Shown: piece by piece, positions 28,649 through 39,468 of the stretch
Position numbering within the stretch: position 1 is the stretch's first letter
Layout of the letters: the number at the start of each line of letters is the position of its first letter
NCBI RefSeq assembly: GCF_000426705.1
Contig: NZ_KE384554.1
Span: forward strand, 1-64,000
DNA length: 64,000 nt
Origin: Spirochaeta cellobiosiphila DSM 17781
GTDB lineage: Bacteria; Spirochaetota; Spirochaetia; DSM-17781
Direction of reading: 5' to 3'
Position numbers and translations under genes: made by a program
Notes under the pieces: model-generated
Told to the model about the DNA's origin: nothing
The model's database searches: none
The model's input: only the letters and a program-made list of their open reading frames with translations

Positions 28649-29011
28649 ATGGCTAAGTTTCGTCCAGAAAGAATAGGTAACTTAATCCGAGAAGAAATAA
28701 GTCGTCTAGTTAGTCATGAAGAAATAAAAGATCCTAGGGTTAGTTCTTTTTTATCCATTACAAGGATAAAAGTTGCCCAGGATCTTACTAATGCTAAAGT
28801 GTTTATCTCCTCTATTGAAGGGGAGAGCAAACTTCAAAACGGTGTTAATGGACTAAATAGTGCGGCAGGTTTTATACAAAAGCATTTAGGTCAAAAACTA
28901 AGAATGAGAAATATTCCTAAATTGGTATTTGTAGCAGACTCATCTATAGTAGAGGGTTTTATAATAAACCAAAAAATAGATGAACTAACTAAGGAGTCTG
29001 ATGATAACTAA
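28649..29011 (+). CDS. rbfA: Ribosome-binding factor A
   Basis: A 120-residue KH-fold protein with the RbfA pattern RPERIGNLIREEISRLVSHE, IKDPRVSSFLSITRIKVAQD and LGQKLRMRNIPKLVFVADSS. RbfA helps late 16S rRNA maturation, especially in the cold. It is 15 bp after infB and overlaps truB by 11 bp. Confidence 0.95.
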   Translation: MAKFRPERIGNLIREEISRLVSHEEIKDPRVSSFLSITRIKVAQDLTNAKVFISSIEGESKLQNGVNGLNSAAGFIQKHLGQKLRMRNIPKLVFVADSSIVEGFIINQKIDELTKESDDN

Positions 29012-29858
29012 TGGAATTATATTAGCTGATAAGAACATAGGTCAGACATCTTTTCAATTCCTTGGTACAATTAAAAGAAAACTAAATACTAAAAGAGTTG
29101 GACATGCTGGTACTTTGGATAAATTTGCCAGCGGTTTAATGATTGTATTAGTTGGACGTGCAACCAAATTAAATGCTCTCTTTTCAGGTTTAGATAAATC
29201 ATATATTGCTACTATGAGTTTTGGTGTTGAAACTGACACTCTTGATCCCGAAGGACAAGTAATTAAGACTGCTAATTTGCCCGATTTGAATCAAATAGAA
29301 AAGGTATTGCCTACTTTTCTTGGTACAATTAATCAGATACCACCGGCATATTCAGCAATCCACATTAATGGGAAAAGGGCTTATGAACGTGTTCGTAGCG
29401 GTGAAAAAGTAGAACCCCCTATAAGAAAAATAGATATTAAAAGCTTGAAAGCCGTATCTTATAATGAAGAAACTCTAAAATTTGAAGTTTTTTGTTCAAA
29501 AGGTACTTATGTACGTTCTTTGGCGAGAGATATTGCATATTCTTTGAACTCTTGTGGACATTTAGAACACTTACGCAGAACTAGTATAGGACCTTTCAAC
29601 TTAGAAGATTATAAACAAAATGTACTCATAGGAAGTGATGAGTTGCTTAAGAAATTGTTTAATTGGGATAGTCTTTACTTGAAGCCCGACTACTATAGTT
29701 ATACAAAAGATGGAAAGGTATTGTATCCAGAGTATTTTATAGAGCCACCCGAAATCGAGGGTACTTATTTTCTTTATAGAGAAGATGACGTTTTTGTGGG
29801 AATTGTAGAATTTGCAAATAGAAGTTTAAAATATTATTATTTAGAACGGCTTGACTGA
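29001..29858 (+). CDS. truB: tRNA pseudouridine-55 synthase TruB
   Basis: TruB makes pseudouridine 55 in the T-loop of tRNAs. The 285-residue protein has GHAGTLDKFASGLMIV with the catalytic Asp (Asp40), the IPPAYSAIHINGKRAYE segment and CSKGTYVRSLARDI. Its stop overlaps the ribF start by one base (TGATG), so translation is probably coupled. Confidence 0.95.
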   Translation: MITNGIILADKNIGQTSFQFLGTIKRKLNTKRVGHAGTLDKFASGLMIVLVGRATKLNALFSGLDKSYIATMSFGVETDTLDPEGQVIKTANLPDLNQIEKVLPTFLGTINQIPPAYSAIHINGKRAYERVRSGEKVEPPIRKIDIKSLKAVSYNEETLKFEVFCSKGTYVRSLARDIAYSLNSCGHLEHLRRTSIGPFNLEDYKQNVLIGSDELLKKLFNWDSLYLKPDYYSYTKDGKVLYPEYFIEPPEIEGTYFLYREDDVFVGIVEFANRSLKYYYLERLD

Positions 29859-30628
29859 TGAATGTGCTATCGTGGGACAAATTTCGTGCAAAAACAAGTG
29901 AAAAGGTACCATCTGCCATAACTATTGGTGTTTATGATGGTGTTCATATAGGACATAAATCTTTGATAGCTAATATATTGGATAAAAATCTATATTCGAT
30001 AGTTTTTACCTTCGGTAATAGTCCTAAGAGCTTTCGAAAGTCTAATAAAATGAAATCATTGATGTCTATTGACGATAGGCTTTTAACTTTTGCTTCAATG
30101 GGGATAGATGAGGTTGTACTGATTGACTTTTCTCCCGATTTTAGTAAACTGACAGGAGAAGATTTTCTACAGGAAATTGAGAAAAAGTCCGACCTTCGCC
30201 AAATAACCATCGGATTCAATTTTCATTGTGGTAAAGATAGAGATACCAATTCTAGAGATATAGAGAGTAGGTATCATAATAGCAATACTAAAGTTGATAT
30301 AATTGATCCAGTTTTTTTGGGTTCTGAGAAAGTTAGTAGTTCGACAATTCGTTTAGCTATTCAAAATGGGAACTTGCAAAAAGCTAATGATATGCTAGGT
30401 CGAAAGTATTATATAAATATTTTTGGTAAGGCATATGAACAAGAGGGAGTATACGTTATTTATAAAAATGATATTCCTTATCAACTACCTAAAACCGGTG
30501 TATATCCGATTACAATTCAGGGAGAAAATAACACTCTCTGCTCAACTGAGCTTGAAGTCTATGAGGATAAAATTAGGTGGGTGCAAAAGGACGGATCTAA
30601 TCCAGTTTGTATTGTTTTTGAATCATAG
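29858..30628 (+). CDS. ribF: RibF-like FAD synthetase with a degenerate riboflavin kinase region
   Basis: The N-terminal FMN adenylyltransferase domain is intact: GVYDGVHIGH (residues 24-33), GFNFHCGKDRD, and SSSTIRLAIQNG. The C-terminal flavokinase domain is not: after LGRKYYINIFGKA it lacks the GRxxGxPTAN signature and only LPKTGVYPI remains of the family pattern. At 256 residues it is about 50 shorter than bifunctional RibF. I infer it can make FAD from FMN, but may be unable to phosphorylate riboflavin. It sits between truB and rpsO. Confidence 0.85.
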   Translation: MNVLSWDKFRAKTSEKVPSAITIGVYDGVHIGHKSLIANILDKNLYSIVFTFGNSPKSFRKSNKMKSLMSIDDRLLTFASMGIDEVVLIDFSPDFSKLTGEDFLQEIEKKSDLRQITIGFNFHCGKDRDTNSRDIESRYHNSNTKVDIIDPVFLGSEKVSSSTIRLAIQNGNLQKANDMLGRKYYINIFGKAYEQEGVYVIYKNDIPYQLPKTGVYPITIQGENNTLCSTELEVYEDKIRWVQKDGSNPVCIVFES

Positions 30629-30640
30629 TAAGGAGTAAAT

Positions 30641-30910
30641 ATGTCTTTGGATAAGAGCAAAAAAGAGACGATTGTATCTAATTTTGGAAGAAGTGCACAG
30701 GATACAGGTTCTAGTGAAGTACAGATAGCATTATTAACTAAGAGAATTCAAGAGTTAACAGAACACTTTAAGACACATAAGAAAGATCATAGTTCAAGAA
30801 GAGGTCTTCTAAAACTCGTAGGAAGACGAAGAAGATTGCTAAGGTATCTTAAGAATACTAATATTGATAAATACAGAAGCTTAATCAAAGAACTAGGTTT
30901 ACGTAAATAA
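30641..30910 (+). CDS. rpsO: 30S ribosomal protein S15
   Basis: An 89-residue protein of standard length with the S15 signatures [40 protein letters not shown] and LLRYLKNTN. It has a good AAGGAG ribosome site and is followed by pnp, the usual rpsO-pnp pair. Confidence 0.98.
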   Translation: MSLDKSKKETIVSNFGRSAQDTGSSEVQIALLTKRIQELTEHFKTHKKDHSSRRGLLKLVGRRRRLLRYLKNTNIDKYRSLIKELGLRK

Positions 30911-30925
30911 TAACAAGGATAAAGA

Positions 30926-33058
30926 ATGATAAATCGTGTAAGCATAAGGATCGGTGAAGAAGATCTGATCCTAGAAACTGGACGAATGGCTAAACAAGCA
31001 AACGGATCAGTTTTCGCCACTTATGGGGGATCTTCGGTTCTCGCTACGGTATGTTGTTCTGCAAAAGAGGGGGAAAAGTTGGACTTTGTCCCCCTTTCTG
31101 TAGATTATAACGAAAAGTACTATGCCGCAGGTAAAATACCTGGTGGTTTCCTTAAGAGAGAAGGACGACCAAAAGATAAAGAGATATTGGTAAGTCGATT
31201 GATAGATCGTCCAATGAGACCTCTTTTCTATAAAGAGTTTGGTCGAGAAATACAAGTTATTCCAACAACTGTATCTACAGATCAAATTAACCCTCCTGAT
31301 GTTATAGGAATGGTAGCCGCATTTGCTGCTGTTTCCATATCCGACATTCCTTTTAATGGCCCAGTTGCCGCTGTACGAGTTGCTCTCGTCGGTGATGACT
31401 ATATTGTTAATCCAACATTTGAACAAATTAGTAAAAGTCGCTTAGACATAGTTGTTGCTGGTACTAATGATGGAATTACAATGGTAGAAGGTGGAGGTAA
31501 AGAAGTTTCTGAGGAACAGATGATATCCGCCATTGAAAAAGCTGAGCCGGTTTTAAAACAAATATGTGCCGCTATTGTCGAACTGTCTGATAAAGTAGGA
31601 AATGAAAAGCTGTCTTTACCTGTGTGGGAAACCGTTGTACTAGAACAAGAAGATGCCATTAAGACCAAATATTACAGTGCTTTAGAAGAAGCTTGTTTTG
31701 TAATAGGAAAGCATATTAGATATAAGGCCATAAAAGATCTAAAATTATCTGCATGGGCAGAATATGGTGAAGAAATTGGCGATGAGAATAAAGAAATCTT
31801 TAGTGATTTATTTGCCAAATGGGAAAAAGAAATTGTTCGTTCTTCAATCCTTAATAATAAAAAAAGAACTGATCATAGAAATCCGGAAGAAATACGAAAT
31901 ATTACAACAGAAGTTAATGTCTTAGATCGTACTCATGGTTCTGCTTTGTTTACTCGTGGTGAAACGCAGGCTTTAGCCGTTGCGACTTTAGGAACTGTAT
32001 TCGATGAACAAATTATGGATGATATAGATGGAGATAAACGAGCTAAGTTTATGCTTCACTATAATTTTCCACCATTTAGTGTTGGTGAAACAGGACGTAT
32101 GGGAACAGGACGTAGAGAAATTGGACATGGTCACTTAGCTCAAAGAGCTATTGAAGGGGTCTTACCTGAAACAGCGTCTTTTCCCTACACATTGAGAATA
32201 GTGTCAGAAATACTGGAATCTAATGGTTCATCATCTATGGCAACTGTATGTGGTAGTTCTATGTGTTTACAAAATGCTGGAGTTCCTATTAGAAAACCTG
32301 TTGCTGGGATTGCAATGGGATTGATAAGTGAAGGTGACGACTATGTTATTCTAAGTGATATTCTTGGTGAAGAAGATCATCTTGGAGATATGGACTTTAA
32401 AGTTGCTGGAACAGAAGATGGTATCACTGCCTTTCAGATGGATATTAAAATATCTAATGTCAGTCGTGCCTTAATGGAAAAAGCTTTGGATCAGGCTAAA
32501 AGAGGAAGAATGCATATCCTAGGAAAAATGTCTGAAACTATTCATGATCCTGCGGAAGATGTGTCTGAATTGGCTCCTAAAATCATCAGTATGAAAATAG
32601 ATCCAGATAAGATTGGTATGGTTATTGGACCTGGTGGTAAAAACATTAAAGCAATTTCTGAATCTTGTGATGCCTCAATTAATATTGAAGATGACGGTAC
32701 CGTTACGATATACGGTAAGAAACGTGATGGCGCTCGAATGGCTGAAACAAAACTTCGTGGTATGATTGAAGATCCAGAAGAAGGTCGCGTTTATGACGGA
32801 ACTGTTAAACGAATTGTTGATTTCGGTGCTTTTATCGAAATCCTTCCAAATAAAGAAGGTTTATGTCACATCTCTAAATTGTCTACTGAAAGAGTAGGTG
32901 CAGTGACAGATGTTCTTAAAGAAGGCGATGCTGTTAAAGTTCGATTAGTAGAAATTGATAAAATGGGACGTCTTAATTTAAGTATTGTAGATGTTGATGA
33001 AGAAGTTTGGAAGAAGAGAAGCCAACGTCCTGGAGGAAGCCGACCTCAAAAACGGTAA
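30926..33058 (+). CDS. pnp: Polyribonucleotide nucleotidyltransferase (PNPase)
   Basis: A 3'-to-5' phosphorolytic exoribonuclease of the RNA degradosome. The 710-residue protein has two RNase PH-like domains (first with [20 protein letters not shown], second with [15 protein letters not shown]), a KH domain at about 555-615 ([16 protein letters not shown]) and an S1 domain at about 620-690, then a short basic tail. Length is normal. Confidence 0.97.
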   Translation: MINRVSIRIGEEDLILETGRMAKQANGSVFATYGGSSVLATVCCSAKEGEKLDFVPLSVDYNEKYYAAGKIPGGFLKREGRPKDKEILVSRLIDRPMRPLFYKEFGREIQVIPTTVSTDQINPPDVIGMVAAFAAVSISDIPFNGPVAAVRVALVGDDYIVNPTFEQISKSRLDIVVAGTNDGITMVEGGGKEVSEEQMISAIEKAEPVLKQICAAIVELSDKVGNEKLSLPVWETVVLEQEDAIKTKYYSALEEACFVIGKHIRYKAIKDLKLSAWAEYGEEIGDENKEIFSDLFAKWEKEIVRSSILNNKKRTDHRNPEEIRNITTEVNVLDRTHGSALFTRGETQALAVATLGTVFDEQIMDDIDGDKRAKFMLHYNFPPFSVGETGRMGTGRREIGHGHLAQRAIEGVLPETASFPYTLRIVSEILESNGSSSMATVCGSSMCLQNAGVPIRKPVAGIAMGLISEGDDYVILSDILGEEDHLGDMDFKVAGTEDGITAFQMDIKISNVSRALMEKALDQAKRGRMHILGKMSETIHDPAEDVSELAPKIISMKIDPDKIGMVIGPGGKNIKAISESCDASINIEDDGTVTIYGKKRDGARMAETKLRGMIEDPEEGRVYDGTVKRIVDFGAFIEILPNKEGLCHISKLSTERVGAVTDVLKEGDAVKVRLVEIDKMGRLNLSIVDVDEEVWKKRSQRPGGSRPQKR

Positions 33059-33067
33059 GTATAGTAC

Positions 33068-34270
33068 TTGATTAGCAAAAAAATTCTCTCAAACGGAATC
33101 ACATTAATTCAGCAACCAATAGAGAACGTGAAGACCTGCGCCATTGGAGTAGGTCTTCCTTTTGGTTCCAGGCATGAAAGTAAGTCCATAAATGGATATA
33201 CTCATTTTTTGGAGCATATCCTTTTTAAAGGCACAAAGAAGTTTTCTACTCTACAAATAGCAACAAATATAGAAAAATCTGGTGGTCAGATAAATGGATA
33301 TACTGATAAAGAAGAAATATTTTTTCAAATATGGATACCAACAGATTCATTAGCTATCGGACTTGATACCATTGTCAGTATGTTATTTGAACCTTTGTTT
33401 GATCCCAAAGAAATTAAGCGTGAAATTAGTGTTGTGGTTAATGAAATAGAAGCCATTAAAGATGATCCTGATGATTTAATACAAGAATGCAATTTTCAGG
33501 AAATATTTCAAACAAATTCATTGGCAAATCCTATAGCAGGGTTACGCAAGACTATCGAGAAAATAACACCAGAATCTATTAGACAATTTTATAATGATAT
33601 ATTTTCCACAAAAGACCTTATTTTTACAATTGTTGGCAATTATAAAAGTATAAACATAGTAGAACTCTTTAGCGAATTACCTATTAGATCAGGTAATTCA
33701 CCAAGTTTTGAAGCAGTAACTTCTTATAAAAATAAAGGAAGAGTTTTAAAATCAGAATTTAATCAGATTCAAATATTACTATCAAAAGTTATAGAAGGGA
33801 CTCCCTCTCTTGAAGATTCACTTAAAGCACAGCTATGTTCTAATGTTATTGGTGAGACTATGAGTTCTCGCATGTTCCAGAAAATCAGGGAAAAATTAGG
33901 TCTGTGTTATAGTGTTGGGTCTTTTTATCAAGATTATAATGATTTGCAATTCTTTCAAATTTATGCCAACACAAGTGAAAAGTATAAGACTAAAACATTA
34001 GATGCCATGTATCATGAATTGGAGAGCCTTAAGAAAGGTGTCACTAGTGAAGAGTGGCTTATAGCAAGAAGTCAATTTACGGGAAGTCTGTTGTTGTCAG
34101 ATAATGACTATGAATATCACACAAAACGGTTGTTTAATCATTGTGTGGCCAACTGGCCATTACTTGACACTACCCAGTATATAGAAATTATAAATTCCAT
34201 TAGTGACAAGGATTTGGAAGAATACCTTGAAAGGATAGTTGCTGACTCATGGATAAAGGTAATTGGATGA
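33068..34270 (+). CDS. M16 family zinc metallopeptidase
   Basis: The 400-residue protein has the inverted zinc motif HFLEH (His46, Glu49, His50) with the distal Glu in [12 protein letters not shown], and the second half keeps the family's non-catalytic homologous domain ([13 protein letters not shown]). This resembles bacterial YmxG/processing-protease-like M16 enzymes often found after pnp. The start is TTG, 9 bp after the pnp stop. Its stop overlaps dut as ATGA. Substrate unknown. Confidence 0.88.
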   Translation: MISKKILSNGITLIQQPIENVKTCAIGVGLPFGSRHESKSINGYTHFLEHILFKGTKKFSTLQIATNIEKSGGQINGYTDKEEIFFQIWIPTDSLAIGLDTIVSMLFEPLFDPKEIKREISVVVNEIEAIKDDPDDLIQECNFQEIFQTNSLANPIAGLRKTIEKITPESIRQFYNDIFSTKDLIFTIVGNYKSINIVELFSELPIRSGNSPSFEAVTSYKNKGRVLKSEFNQIQILLSKVIEGTPSLEDSLKAQLCSNVIGETMSSRMFQKIREKLGLCYSVGSFYQDYNDLQFFQIYANTSEKYKTKTLDAMYHELESLKKGVTSEEWLIARSQFTGSLLLSDNDYEYHTKRLFNHCVANWPLLDTTQYIEIINSISDKDLEEYLERIVADSWIKVIG

Positions 34271-34701
34271 ATAAGATAACAATTAAATATAAAAAGGGAG
34301 CACGTAAACCTTCATATGCTACTGTTGAAGCTGCTGGCGCAGACGTTTATGCTCTTCTGGATAAAGAGATTCTATTAAAACCAGGAAAGAGAGCTCTTGT
34401 TCCTACTGGTTTATTCATGGAAATACCTCCTGGATATGAAATCCAGGTTAGGCCAAGATCAGGATTAGCCTATAAAAATGGTGTAACTCTAGTAAACAGC
34501 CCTGGAACAATAGATTCGGATTATAGAGGTGAAATAAAAATTTTGTTGATCAATTTAGGTGAAGAAGACTTTACCATTAAGGATGGTATGCGTATTGCTC
34601 AACTGGTTGTGGCACCACTTATTCAAGCACGTTTTGAAGAAGTGCTAATCATTGACAGCACAGAAAGGGGAGATAAGGGATTTGGTTCATCAGGTCAGTA
34701 A
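34267..34701 (+). CDS. dut: Deoxyuridine 5'-triphosphate nucleotidohydrolase
   Basis: dUTPase cleaves dUTP to dUMP and keeps uracil out of DNA. The 144-residue protein has the five family motifs: [39 protein letters not shown] and the flexible C-terminal [13 protein letters not shown] 34267 forms an ATGA overlap with the previous stop and is preferred to an upstream frame-compatible ATG at 34249. The next gene starts inside its 3' end. Confidence 0.95.
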   Translation: MNKITIKYKKGARKPSYATVEAAGADVYALLDKEILLKPGKRALVPTGLFMEIPPGYEIQVRPRSGLAYKNGVTLVNSPGTIDSDYRGEIKILLINLGEEDFTIKDGMRIAQLVVAPLIQARFEEVLIIDSTERGDKGFGSSGQ

Positions 34702-35998
34702 AGTTCTCTTTATTTTCTTATTTTCTACACATTTATATTCATTAGCTCAACAAGAGGATATATCATATAAAGAACTAGTCCATAATCCAAATATTGATAT
34801 CCTGTTAAAGCAGAAAGAACCATCAAAAATAATAAATGATTTTGAAAAAAACATTTATCTATCTCGGGATGAACTTACTAAAAACCAATATAGAAAAGCG
34901 CTGGGTGTTTTTCTATATAAACAAGGGCTAAAAGCAGTAGCTATAAAAACATTACAGGATCTTCCTGAATACTATTATACCGACCAAATAAATTTAATTT
35001 TTAGTGACTACTTTTTATTTGAAAAAGAAGAGAAAGATAAAGCATATTATTATTTTTCCAGAATAGATAAAGAAAATAATTTACCTAAAGAAGAGAGCAA
35101 TCTCTTTGAATTATTAAGAAATAGGTTACTGTATTTTAAGGTTGATCAAGCTATCTACCAATTAGAGGATCATAATGTATCTGAAATTCTAGTTGATAAT
35201 GAAGATATATGGATAGGAACTTGGAATGGTGGAATCTTAAGATACAGTTTTAATACTGGCGATTCTATTGTTATTCAGCCACCAAAACCAAGTTTAGAGT
35301 CACAGGCAATACGAAAAATAATATCTTATAATAATGAGATTTATATTGGTCAATATACTGGTCTATCTGTATACAACAAGAGAAGATCGCAGTTGATACC
35401 ACTTTCGTTAGATAAACAAATTAGTCAAATACAGGATATCATAATAAAAAATAATGTTATGTATATATCAACCTTGGAAAACGGTATATGGACCCTCACT
35501 GAAGGTAAATATAAGATGATTCATGGTGGTGATTATAATTATACAGTATTTCAAATATATAAGAATGAGTTGTATGTAGGAACTGTGAATAAAGGACTTT
35601 GGATAATAAATGATTCTCAATTTGATCGTCCTATAAAGGCTTTAAATAATCAATTAAATATAAGTTCTTTAAGCTTGTGGAAAGGTATGCTAGTTATTGG
35701 TACTTATGGTAAAGGACTATATTTTTATGATGGAAAAAAAATATCTAATATTAACAAAAGTAATTCTTTGTTAGGAGATGATTGGATCCTTGATATTGTT
35801 CCTAATAAAACTGAGTTATTTGTAGGTACCTTTGGTGGTGGTTTTTCGTTAATAAAGGATGCAGATCATATAAAAACGTTTAATGTTAATAATGGTTTTT
35901 TGTCACAAGATGTTGCAGCCATATCAGTACTAAAAGACTATATCGTTCTTGGAACATTAGGTAATGGTGTTTATCTTGTTCAATATCAAAAATTATGA
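34682..35998 (+). CDS. Periplasmic seven-repeat beta-propeller-like protein
   Basis: About 438 residues with a signal peptide ([16 protein letters not shown]), a helical, TPR-like N-terminal part to about residue 165, and then seven related repeats of about 40 residues with the core 'hydrophobic-x-hydrophobic-GT/GQ...GhhxY': [59 protein letters not shown] and [10 protein letters not shown]. Seven such repeats suggest a closed seven-bladed propeller. The start is probably TTG 34682, preceded by AGGGGAG (34666-34672) and overlapping dut by 20 bp. ATGA overlap with lptF suggests a role linked to lipid export, but this is inference. Confidence 0.7.
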   Translation: MVHQVSKVLFIFLFSTHLYSLAQQEDISYKELVHNPNIDILLKQKEPSKIINDFEKNIYLSRDELTKNQYRKALGVFLYKQGLKAVAIKTLQDLPEYYYTDQINLIFSDYFLFEKEEKDKAYYYFSRIDKENNLPKEESNLFELLRNRLLYFKVDQAIYQLEDHNVSEILVDNEDIWIGTWNGGILRYSFNTGDSIVIQPPKPSLESQAIRKIISYNNEIYIGQYTGLSVYNKRRSQLIPLSLDKQISQIQDIIIKNNVMYISTLENGIWTLTEGKYKMIHGGDYNYTVFQIYKNELYVGTVNKGLWIINDSQFDRPIKALNNQLNISSLSLWKGMLVIGTYGKGLYFYDGKKISNINKSNSLLGDDWILDIVPNKTELFVGTFGGGFSLIKDADHIKTFNVNNGFLSQDVAAISVLKDYIVLGTLGNGVYLVQYQKL

Positions 35999-37275
35999 GA
36001 AGAAGTTATACAAAAATTTACATATATATAAGTAAAGAACTTATTTTCAGTTTTCTCGTTAGTTTTCTGTTTTTTTTCTTTTTATTTTTTGTTAATCAGA
36101 TACTAGTTTTAGCTGAAGTTATACTATCCAAAAGAATACCCCTGTGGGATGTCCTCTTATTAATTTTTTTTAGTCTACCGGCGATTATTGCTTTATCAGC
36201 TCCTTTTGGATCCTTGGTGGGAGCTTTGATGACAGTTGGCCGTTTATCATCAGATAACGAAATATTATCTATGCAAGCTGTAGGGGTATCATTACCTAGG
36301 ATATTTATTCCGATTTTTTGCTTATCTATTATTATTTCCTTAATGAGCTTTATAGTTAATGACTATTTTTTACCTTTGGGAATACTTAACTTCAATAAAC
36401 ACTATAAGAAAATAGTCTACCAAATGCCTCAATTAGAACTAGAATCTTATATGGTCAAAAAAATTAATGATACTGTACTAATAACAGGAGATGTAAAGGA
36501 CAATCTTATCAATAATCTTCTTATCATTGATAAAGATACAGAAAAAAATAATCGTGTTATATCTTCATCCTCAGCTGAGTTGATAAAAGGAGATAAAAAT
36601 AGCGATATATTAAGTCTTAAATTACTTGATGTCTTAGGTCTGACACCTGATAAAAAAGTGAAAAATGACTTTGAATATTTTGAAAGTGATAAAATGTTAT
36701 ATAATATTTTACTTAAAGATTTAACAAATCAAGTACAAAACCTCTCACCAAGAGAAATGAGTTCGTATGATGTTTATCAAGAGATAAAAAAGAAAGAAAA
36801 AGATTTTTTAGTTAAGAAGACAGAGAATAGAAGGTCAATTGATAAGAATTTTTTTGATTTAAGTGTAGCTTATTCCAGTAGTACTTCTGAATCCGTAGAT
36901 TTAAAGCGGTATAGATATGATGACACAGATCTAAAAAGAAAACTTAGAACTTTAGAACGATCTAAAATGAAGATAAAAGAAGATCGTTCTATTCATAGTT
37001 GGAAATTAGAATTTAATCAGAAATTTAGCCTTCCTTTTTCATGTATTGTTTTTACCTTTATTGCGTTTCCTATTGGATTATTTAGCAAACGTAGCGGCCG
37101 ATCTGTTGGTTTTGGAATTGGTGTTTTATTATCACTCATATATTGGGGACTATTGGTTAGTGGAAGAACTTTGGGGTATAAAGCAAATTTGAACCCGGTG
37201 ATTTCCATGTGGACGCCTAATATTTTGATGTTTACATTAGGATTAATCCTCTTTAGTATCAGGTTAAAACGATGA
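35995..37275 (+). CDS. lptF: LptF/LptG family permease (first)
   Basis: Inner-membrane component of an Lpt-type exporter. The 426-residue protein has three N-terminal helices (about 15-37, 50-80, 100-122), a periplasmic jellyroll domain and three C-terminal helices. Compared with E. coli LptF (about 366) it has an extra, highly charged stretch at about 255-335 just before helix 4. It is paired with a second permease, as required for the heterodimer. The ATPase (lptB) is not in this window. Spirochaetes differ in whether they make LPS, so the cargo is uncertain. Confidence 0.85.
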   Translation: MRRSYTKIYIYISKELIFSFLVSFLFFFFLFFVNQILVLAEVILSKRIPLWDVLLLIFFSLPAIIALSAPFGSLVGALMTVGRLSSDNEILSMQAVGVSLPRIFIPIFCLSIIISLMSFIVNDYFLPLGILNFNKHYKKIVYQMPQLELESYMVKKINDTVLITGDVKDNLINNLLIIDKDTEKNNRVISSSSAELIKGDKNSDILSLKLLDVLGLTPDKKVKNDFEYFESDKMLYNILLKDLTNQVQNLSPREMSSYDVYQEIKKKEKDFLVKKTENRRSIDKNFFDLSVAYSSSTSESVDLKRYRYDDTDLKRKLRTLERSKMKIKEDRSIHSWKLEFNQKFSLPFSCIVFTFIAFPIGLFSKRSGRSVGFGIGVLLSLIYWGLLVSGRTLGYKANLNPVISMWTPNILMFTLGLILFSIRLKR

Positions 37276-38348
37276 TACTACAAAAAATGCTTTTAAAGAA
37301 AATTCTACCTGTATTTATTGTAGCCGTTTTTTTCTTTGTAACCATATTAGAATTACTGGATTTATTTACTAATTTATGGAGATATCTTCAAAATGAAGTC
37401 AATTTAGTACAGGTCGCATATCTTGCTTTATTATATCTACCTAAATGTGTATCCTTTTCCTTACCAGTAGCTTTGTTGTTTGCTGTATCATTTTCTTTAG
37501 GTGATTTATATGCAAATAATGAGCTTATAGCTGTATTTGGTTCTGGCGTCTCATTACTATATCTGACCATCCCCGTTTTTATATTAGGTTTACTCATATC
37601 TGTCACTGGTCTTATTTTTGATAATTATGTAGTTATTCCTACTTACAAAAATAAAAATAATCTATCTAGAGAATTATTACATCAACAAACTAATTATAGT
37701 AATTCCAATGTTATCAAAATGAGTCAGGAAGGGAGAATCGTATATTTTGCTAATTATTACAATGATAAAACAAAAACATTATCAGGCCTTATCTACCTTG
37801 AAAGAAATAGCGATGGTACTATCCTCAGACGAATTGATGCTGATTATGCAGAATATAGAAATACACAGTGGACATTTAATAAAGCGAGAGTTTTCTTAAA
37901 ATCTTCTGAGAATGAAGTTTATTTCGAAGAAGATTATGATCAAATATCTGAAGAGAAATTCAATGAAGATCCTGAAGTTTTTAAAAAACAAACAACAGAT
38001 ATTGATGAGATGAATTTAACTGAAGCAAAAGAGTATATTCATTTCTTGCAAAAAGGTAATCTTCCCTATAAAGTAGCTCTGACTGATTATTACAATAGGT
38101 TTGCCTTTGCTTTTACACCCTTTATTGTGGCTTTCATTTCTTGTGCCTTGGGTGGAAGATTTAAAAAAAATATTCTATTAATGAGTCTGTTATCCAGTCT
38201 TATTATAGGAGTTGGATATTATGTAATCCAATTAGTTACTGTAATAATGGCAAAACTTGATATATTACCACCTGCATTTGGTGCATGGTTTGGTGTGATT
38301 TTTGTCTTCATCTTTGGAGTCTTTTTATTCTCCAAGGCTAAAACATAG
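37272..38348 (+). CDS. lptG: LptF/LptG family permease (second)
   Basis: A 358-residue protein with the YjgP/YjgQ fold: helices at about 10-30, 50-80 and 95-118, a periplasmic domain, and three C-terminal helices starting near 275 (FAFTPFIVAFISCALGGRF). It overlaps lptF by ATGA, so the two halves of the exporter are made together. The E. coli-like length separates it from the larger lptF. Assigning F and G by order is a convention. Confidence 0.87.
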   Translation: MILQKMLLKKILPVFIVAVFFFVTILELLDLFTNLWRYLQNEVNLVQVAYLALLYLPKCVSFSLPVALLFAVSFSLGDLYANNELIAVFGSGVSLLYLTIPVFILGLLISVTGLIFDNYVVIPTYKNKNNLSRELLHQQTNYSNSNVIKMSQEGRIVYFANYYNDKTKTLSGLIYLERNSDGTILRRIDADYAEYRNTQWTFNKARVFLKSSENEVYFEEDYDQISEEKFNEDPEVFKKQTTDIDEMNLTEAKEYIHFLQKGNLPYKVALTDYYNRFAFAFTPFIVAFISCALGGRFKKNILLMSLLSSLIIGVGYYVIQLVTVIMAKLDILPPAFGAWFGVIFVFIFGVFLFSKAKT

Positions 38349-38358
38349 AGGAGTTTTA

Positions 38359-39468
38359 ATGTTTACAATTAAGGAAACCGATGGTAAAGCACGAAATGGG
38401 GTTATGCATCTTCCACATGGAGATGTGCAAACTCCTGCATTTATGCCTGTCGGTACTAATGGTGCTGTCAAAGCCATTAGTCATAAAGGTATTGAGGAAA
38501 TTGGGCCTAACTTAATACTTGGTAATACTTATCATCTTTATTTACGTCCAGGTATAGAAATTATTAAAAAAGCAGGAAGTCTACATAAATTTGCCAATTG
38601 GAATCACAATATTTTAACAGACTCAGGCGGATTCCAGGTATTTTCCTTGGCGCCTTTTCGCAAAATAAAAGAAGAAGGAGTGAGATTCCGTTCTCATATA
38701 GATGGAGCTTATCATGAGCTCAGCCCGGAAAAGGTAGTTGATATACAAACCATATTCCGCTCAGATATTATGATGCCACTTGATGTTTGTACAGCACCCG
38801 GTATTGATTATCGTCAAGCTTTAGAAGCCTCTGATAGAACTACTAGATGGGCTGCTAGAAGTATGGCTCAAAGAAAAGAAGCTCCCGATGACTATTTGGG
38901 AAAACTTTTCTTAATTATCCAAGGTAATTTTTACGAGGACTTAAGAAGAAAGTCTACCGACGAAATCCTTGAATTAGATTCACCAGGCGTGGCCATAGGG
39001 GGGTTATCTGTAGGAGAACCTTTTGAGGAGTTTTTAAAGCATTTAGAAATGACTGCCAGTTATTTACCCTCAGAAAAACCTCATTATCTCATGGGTATAG
39101 GAACTCCCGAGTATATTTTTGCAGCTGTAGAAAATGGAATCGATATCTTTGATTGTGTTTATCCTACGCGTATAGCCCGGAATGGAACAGTATTCACGAG
39201 AAACGGTATTATAGCTCTTAAAAGAAAAGAATATGAGACTGATTTTACACCCATCGATCCTGGTTGTACATGTCATGCCTGCCAAACATATTCTAAATCC
39301 TATCTTAGACATTTATTCAAGGCAAAGGAAATCCTTGGTCCCATGATGACAACTATACATAACTTGCATTTTTTACATCAAATGATGATTGAAATAAGAC
39401 AAAGTATAAGAGAAGGTCATTTTCATTCCTTCAAAGAGAGTTTTTTTAGACAATATGGGCAAAAATAG
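38359..39468 (+). CDS. tgt: tRNA-guanine transglycosylase
   Basis: Tgt exchanges guanine 34 for preQ1 in tRNAs with GUN anticodons; QueA (8092) then modifies it. The 369-residue protein has LTDSGGFQVFSL with the catalytic Asp, GGLSVGEP, the second Asp region DIFDCVYPTRIARNGT, and the zinc site CTCHAC plus a downstream His. ATG 38359 follows GAGGAG (38349-38353 region); the upstream in-frame start at 38302 lies within lptG and is rejected. Confidence 0.96.
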   Translation: MFTIKETDGKARNGVMHLPHGDVQTPAFMPVGTNGAVKAISHKGIEEIGPNLILGNTYHLYLRPGIEIIKKAGSLHKFANWNHNILTDSGGFQVFSLAPFRKIKEEGVRFRSHIDGAYHELSPEKVVDIQTIFRSDIMMPLDVCTAPGIDYRQALEASDRTTRWAARSMAQRKEAPDDYLGKLFLIIQGNFYEDLRRKSTDEILELDSPGVAIGGLSVGEPFEEFLKHLEMTASYLPSEKPHYLMGIGTPEYIFAAVENGIDIFDCVYPTRIARNGTVFTRNGIIALKRKEYETDFTPIDPGCTCHACQTYSKSYLRHLFKAKEILGPMMTTIHNLHFLHQMMIEIRQSIREGHFHSFKESFFRQYGQK

